From Asterionellopsis glacialis (Eukaryota; Bacillariophyta; Plagiogrammaphyceae; Rhaphoneidales; Asterionellopsidaceae): 11,316 nucleotides of DNA. The translations under genes were made by a program, and so were the position numbers. Shown piece by piece: positions 6,802 to 11,316 of this stretch. How positions within the stretch are numbered: the stretch's first letter is position 1; every line of letters starts with the position of its first letter. Under the pieces are notes generated by a model. The model was not told where the DNA came from, did not search any database, and saw only the letters and a program-made list of their open reading frames with translations. Where the stretch lies: positions 608 through 11,923 of the forward strand of contig WKLE02004691.1 in assembly GCA_014885115.2 (NCBI GenBank), written 5' to 3'.

Positions 6802-9477
6802 CGTAGAACGAATTCCATTTACGGAAACAAACCCGGATAAGTCTGCAAATCTATTAGTTGCCAAGTGTGCATTCTCAGATACAAACGCTCGCTGTAAACC
6901 AGAGCACAGAGCAAGTCGACTTTCACGTGTTGATTCCGTATCTTTCCCCTCCTCCAAAACGATTTGAGTAAATCTACGTAATAGAATGTGTATACCATTC
7001 ACATCAAACGAAGACTTGAACATTTCATCAGATCCGCCAGCCTCATATCGATCTTCATCTTGTGCCAAAATCACTTGAGCTAAGGACAGCAAATCTTTGT
7101 ACATGGACGGATGTGCCAAAACAGAAACGACACCATCATCATCTATATCCGTAATTTCTTCAAGACAAGCAACAATACTGCTTGCCACTGACTCGTTTCC
7201 TTTCTTTTCAACGTACGCACAGCCAATATCATGCACGTGAAAAAGAAGTTTCACCTCCGGTATAGTTCTGGCATAGATTTCGTCTTCACGGATCGAGGCT
7301 ACCATTTCTTTTGCTGTTTGAAAGATACGCGACAAGTCATTGGATGACTTGTCTAATAGCCCTCGCAACAAGGCCTTGGAGGTCTTTCGGCAATCTGCAA
7401 CTATGAACTTTCCACAACATCCTGATGCAAGGACATGTTGCCAATCAGATACTGATAGATTCGAATCATCATTGTCAGATGTTGTTTTAGTGCTGTATAT
7501 CAATCTTTCCAATTCAACACCCTTTAGCATCCAATGAATTGCCCCTCCTGGCCGTTGATCTGCCATATAATACCTATAACGAGAAAGACATAAGCCTACA
7601 CACCCATCTAAAATTCGAATGCTTTTCCTTTCAATAAGTGGTCGGCACAACCCTAAAAGTTGTTTGGTCTCGGCATCTGATTGCGGAGCGTGTCTTTGCA
7701 ACGTCTCGGACAACGTTGCAGTAACACGAACATCACCGTCCGGTCGAGCATACGGAAGAAGTAGCCTCGTTGAAAGTCGAACACCAACATCCTGTTGGGA
7801 TTCAGAAAGGGACGACAGAATTGCATTTGAGGCTACCAGCATGAGCTCTGTCTGAATATTTAACGAGTCGGGGTTTACGTCAGGATTGGATACAAGCTCA
7901 GCTTCTGTGAATAGATTAGTAAGCAAGGCGGTCTACACAAAGAAGAGATTAAACGAGAGAAATATGTGAATAGAAGAAGAAAGTTGTGAGGTGTACGTCT
8001 CTATGAAACTTGACCAACGGAAACATAAAGTGAGCATATTCAATTGTGCTTTGGATCAAGTCACACTTACCATTGTGGCTGGTAATGCTGCTCCACTACC
8101 ACCACCCAGGTCATGTAAAACTTCTACAACACGGCCAGCGTTCCCTTTCATAACATCCAAAATTACACCATCAAAGCCTGAATCGGCCGATACACCAAAC
8201 TTTTCCATAATACGCGCTGTCCGAATATGCAAATCGTTCGGTCGCAAGGCTGGTCGCAAGTACAAAAGTTCAGCACACAATGCCTCACTCCAAGATTCGA
8301 AGACTACATTCTGTAAATTCCCCCTTAAAATCACGAGGATGGACTGTAATTGAGGAATTCGACGTGTTAGATCTGCCAAGGGTGCTAATGAAGAGACGTA
8401 TTTGGTCCATGCAGAATGAGCTGCCTTTGCAGCATTTGGGTTATATTCCACAGGAAAGTCACTGCTGATCCCTCCTTCGGTAGAAGAAGTTGTCGAACCA
8501 CACGTTTCCCACAACTTATATGCCGAGCGAGGCACACCCGACAAGAAAGTTTCACCTGCTGCCGCTTGATCATCACCGTCTTCAGAATCCGATTTTCCCG
8601 AATCAAGACCCGAATCATTCTCATCATTCCTACCACCAGGTAGAGGAGCTGACAGTAATACATCACGCAATGCCAAGAATCCGTCTCTATCTTCTTGTAA
8701 AATAGCATCATGGTATTCATCTAAGATTTGAACGTCAGATCTAAAGCATTGTTGACAACTAGAATGGCGACTTAGTACCGCCCAAGCTTCTTCCAGCATT
8801 CCCCAGAGGACAAATGTTCGGACAAGGTTCCAATACAATTCACTATCAAATTGATCTGGCTGTGTTGAACCTAGCATTTGTTCTACCTCTTCGGAGGCAT
8901 ATGGATCAGGCATATGGTGAAATCGAAGATATCGTACTGTATCGGCAGTCACAGCTCCTTGCATGGTTGTCATATCTTCATATTCACCACCACCCAATGG
9001 AGGTGGAAGCAATAGGTAGACTTCCGACAAGTGTGTTACAGCATAGACAAGTTTGAGAAGTTCCAAATTGTCATCCTCATTGGTCGCATCTTCCGTCATG
9101 ATATTATTCACTTCTTCTGCTTCAACTTTTTTAATGATTGATTCTTCCCACCCCATCAAGCATTCACGAATAGCATTTCTATATGATTTTGATAATGATT
9201 TCAAGGTTGACCATTCACCTCTTTTTCTTTTTTTCTTCTTGGTGTTTTCGTCATCATTGTCGTCACCAAAATAATAATTTTCGTGCCCGTCCAATAACTT
9301 CATCAAAGCTGAAGTTTCATAATCATTACAACCGACGCCATCATCTGCCAAGAAACAATCGAAACGAAATCCTCCATCCTCAGTATTCGTCGGCAACAAC
9401 AATGTTGATGGATCAGATGGATCCCATGCCATTGGTTTCCAATGGTGTTGCTGTTGTTGCGAAGAAGGTCCTGACAT
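6733..9477 (-). CDS. NUP85: Nucleoporin Nup85-like protein, two exons
   Basis: The coding parts are 9477-8071 and 7932-6733, giving 868 residues. Nup85 is a scaffold protein of the Nup84/Nup107-160 Y-complex of the nuclear pore, needed for pore assembly and mRNA export. The call rests on family-like segments: YAVTHLSEVYLLL (about 145-157), SELYWNLVRTFVLWGMLEEA (212-231), a W...LCAELLYLRPALRPNDLHI block (396-418; compare W..L...LLY..P...P.DLH in animal Nup85), and the helical repeats FDGVILDVMKGNAGRVVEVL and GGAIHWMLKGVELERL. The rest is mainly alpha-helical, as expected for an ACE1-type solenoid, and the length is somewhat above animal Nup85. Unusual parts are a Gln run at 7-10, a basic KKKKRKR cluster at 80-86 and an acidic insert at 283-303. 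The start is the first ATG of the frame; upstream the frame has only GTG before a stop. It is well above the quality of the neighbouring remnants and appears functional. Confidence 0.85.
7933..8070 (-). other. Intron of the NUP85-like gene
   Basis: The donor is ATG|GTAAGTGTG at 8070 and the acceptor is TTTGTGTAG at 7933, after a long pyrimidine-rich run. The length is 138 bases. The left exon ends in phase 0 after residue 469, and the right exon continues in phase with TALLTNLF. Retention would add VSVT and a stop, so splicing is required for the full protein. Confidence 0.9.
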
Positions 9478-10497
9478 ATCGACACAAAAGTTAGTTCGTT
9501 CGGTCACGAAGGAAGTCGATTGCTAGTGTCGTGTACTAATGAACGACCTGCGACGTTCGACAAGATCGATAGCGAGAGAGTGAAATGGAACCCCTCTAGG
9601 TTGCAACAGCATCATGATTGTGCTCTGGCAATTTCAATTTGACGCCTCCTCTAGAGTTAGTAGAGAGGGCATGCTGTGCACCTGGTACTACTACTAGAGG
9701 TCTTAGTACAAGGTTTTCTAGCTTGCGCTTGGGAACTGTCTGTCTGTGGCTGCTGGCCAACTATCTCTTCCCACTGTGCCTTTCCTTCTGTGCGGCGGGC
9801 TCTGCAATCGAGGTTTATTGAAGACAAACTATCTATCGACCTCGCGAATACCCCCTAAAAACACTCACACTCTATCCAACCGATTGCTGACAATGATTCA
9901 ATTTCAAGAGGCAAAAATTAGCCCTGTAATTCTTCCGGTTGTTCCCCCAGGATTTTCCCCAGGATTTTAAGGTCACATTTTCATAGCACCCACCATACAA
10001 AACAGCTCAAAGCAAGTTCAAAGCAGCAATGGCTAAAGCACACGTGACAGAGGATGAAAAACAAACAAACATCCATAGCAACACTTCATCTGGGACAGAC
10101 TTAATGCACACCTCGAATTGTGCATTCCCAGAAATTTCAAGATTTGTTAAATTTTCTTTCTGAAATTACACCAAATTATACTTTAGCTGAATTAAATTAT
10201 TCAAAAGAAAATGTGCCCTTGAACTATTGTTGTTGAAGGATGTTTTGGAATTAGCGATGTTTGAAGAAGAAAAGTGAACAAGTCACCCATGTTGTAATTT
10301 TTATCGTTGTGCTCACTTCTGCAACCACGAGAGACAATTAAGCATTCTCCCCCATGCTATGTTGTTTCCATTTGCGCGCTGATTGCGAGAAACGTCTATA
10401 TATTTTCTTCTTCCCAATTGATCAGAGTATGCCCCAGTTTCATAAAAGCTAAGCACCGATTACCATGGTGAAATACAGCTTCTTCCGTGCATCAGGT
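9478..10497. other. Intergenic region between SET gene and NUP85; NUP85 promoter side
   Basis: About 1 kb has no supported gene. Plus-strand open frames at 9618-9970 start at non-ATG codons or are short and hydrophobic without motifs. The part next to 9477 should hold the promoter and 5' UTR of the nucleoporin gene, and the part next to 10497 the 3' UTR of the SET gene. Local repeats are CCCCAGGATTTT at 9945-9956 repeated at once at 9957-9968, and TCAAAGCA at 10007 and 10018. Confidence 0.6.
9945..9968. repeat. 12-base perfect tandem duplication
   Basis: CCCCAGGATTTT is present twice with no spacer, in the gap between the SET gene and the nucleoporin gene. It is probably a replication-slippage product. 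Confidence 0.85.
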
Positions 10498-11316
10498 TCA
10501 ACTATCAGCCAAATATTCCTCATCGGGCATCCATGCATTCACAACCATGTCATCAAACCAGTCCAAGGCATCATCATTGTCAAAGGTATTGTAATCTTGA
10601 AGAAATTCTTCGCCTTCCTCAATGTCGCGAAGAGTAACAAGAAAGCCGCTTTCAAACCCCCCGCCCCTTCCGGTGTTTCTAATGTTGGCAGAAGTTGGAT
10701 CCCCATGGTTGCCAAGTGACCCTTGATCCAATTCTACGGATACAGTAAAGTATTCCGAGCCCATTTTTTCGACGTAAGCCCATTGAAGTACATCACAAGC
10801 CAATTCCCATGGGATGGATTCCAAAAAACGACGGAACGAATCTTCATCAGGAAAAACAGCGTGATGAATATTAGTCCAAAAAAGTGTACCTTTCTTCACG
10901 GGTGCCGTGGAAAAGAGGCCACGACCTTTGCCTGATGAATATCTGACTTCATATGGAACAGCTATTCCAGATTTTGGAAACTCAGCGATGGTGGATTCGA
11001 CACCAACAACAGATCGATATGTGTCCTGGAGAAATTCCCATACAGATTCATTATGGATGCCTTGGGTTTCATTTGAGAGGAGGTGGCAGCCAGAAATAAA
11101 GGGCTCTGGTTCTTTGAAATCATTTTTTTTCATAGGCATATCAGTAGTTTTACCATCTGTCATCCCCAAGCTATCTCTGACTGGATTCCATAAGTTCCAA
11201 ATCTCATTGGAATAGCATAGTCTGGTTGGTGGTTTAAAGAATAAAAAAGATTTGGTGAGGACAAATGGCTCGGTTGGTTAGCATACGACAACAAGAAATG
11301 TTTCACACTTACGCTT
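10498..11316 (-). CDS. SET-domain protein, C-terminal part (5' end outside window)
   Basis: The coding parts visible are 11316-11313 and 11221-10498, with 240 complete residues after the codon split by the intron. SET proteins transfer methyl groups from S-adenosylmethionine to lysines of histones or other proteins. Evidence in the sequence: SSGKGRGLFSTAPVKKGTLF (the N-terminal SET turn, G-x-G-hydrophobic-F), a middle helix FRRFLESIPWELACDVLQWA, VELDQGSLGNHGDPTSANI, whose Asn-His pair corresponds to the conserved N-H-S/x-C-x-P-N cofactor site, and IEEGEEFLQDYNTF, the I-x-x-G-E-E...D-Y motif with the catalytic Tyr. No post-SET cysteines are seen, and the protein ends shortly after (DWFDDM..., then TGA at 10498-10500). 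This is the type of short SET protein common in algae and fungi; the substrate cannot be told. The upstream part may add a targeting signal. Confidence 0.75.
11222..11312 (-). other. Intron of the SET-domain gene
   Basis: The donor is AAGC|GTAAGTGTG at 11312 and the acceptor is CCAACCAG at 11222. TGCTAAC, a strong branch-site match, lies near 11275-11281, with a pyrimidine-rich stretch and no AG between the GAG a few bases past the branch site and the acceptor. The length is 91 bases. The frame immediately upstream of the acceptor contains a TAA near 11278-11280, so the frame must be reached by splicing. The first base of the right exon completes a GCA (Ala) codon. Confidence 0.8.

Noticed and set aside
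8385..8720. Other-frame open stretches inside the nucleoporin exons
   Set aside because: The nucleoporin frame is continuous through both exons with family-like motifs; these are frame shadows.
9618..9970. Overlapping plus-strand open frames in the gap upstream of NUP85
   Set aside because: The frame at 9618 starts at a non-ATG codon, all are short and without motifs, and they sit in the expected promoter region of a minus-strand gene.
11262..11290. tRNA A-box-like TGGCTCGGTTGGTTAGC on the plus strand
   Set aside because: The D-stem does not pair (GCTC against GCAT), position 14 is not A, no anticodon stem follows, and it lies within a well-supported intron of the SET gene.

Overview
The window looks like nuclear DNA of a stramenopile alga, most likely a diatom. 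The reasons are: spliced protein-coding genes with short introns (91 and 138 bp) that open with GTAAGT and close with a pyrimidine tract plus AG; a SET-domain gene and a nucleoporin gene with intergenic gaps near 1 kb; and a decayed Ty3/gypsy element whose protein motifs match the style of Ty3/gypsy pol genes known from diatoms. The species cannot be named from the sequence alone.

Layout. Positions 1-1199 are AT-rich and hold no gene, but the first 0.8 kb carries a tight cluster of an 11-base palindrome-like motif, GTACCWGGTAC. At 1200-1550 (+) is a small open frame for a charged, coiled-coil-like protein with a SAP-like C-terminal half. From about 2080 to 5427 (-) lies one Ty3/gypsy element, read right to left as gag, zinc-knuckle region, protease, reverse transcriptase, RNase H and integrase tail. 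It is dead: it has many stops and frameshifts, a changed protease active site, a destroyed reverse-transcriptase YxDD box, a changed RNase H residue, and a deletion removing the front of the integrase. No LTR pair could be recognised, but 28 bases on each side of the 992-5427 block match each other. Positions 5428-6300 hold a tRNA-half-like stretch and fragments that look coding, mainly on the minus strand.

Positions 6733-9477 (-) are a two-exon gene for an 868-residue protein recognised as nucleoporin Nup85, a scaffold member of the Y-complex of the nuclear pore. A gene-free gap of about 1 kb follows. At 10498-11316 (-) is the 3' part of a SET-domain protein gene, with its last intron and 240 complete C-terminal residues. 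Its 5' end is outside the window.

Nup85 and the SET gene are co-directional but separately promoted housekeeping-type genes. The left half of the window is a repeat-derived graveyard with one possibly live small gene. No defence system, CRISPR array, rRNA or intact mobile element was found.
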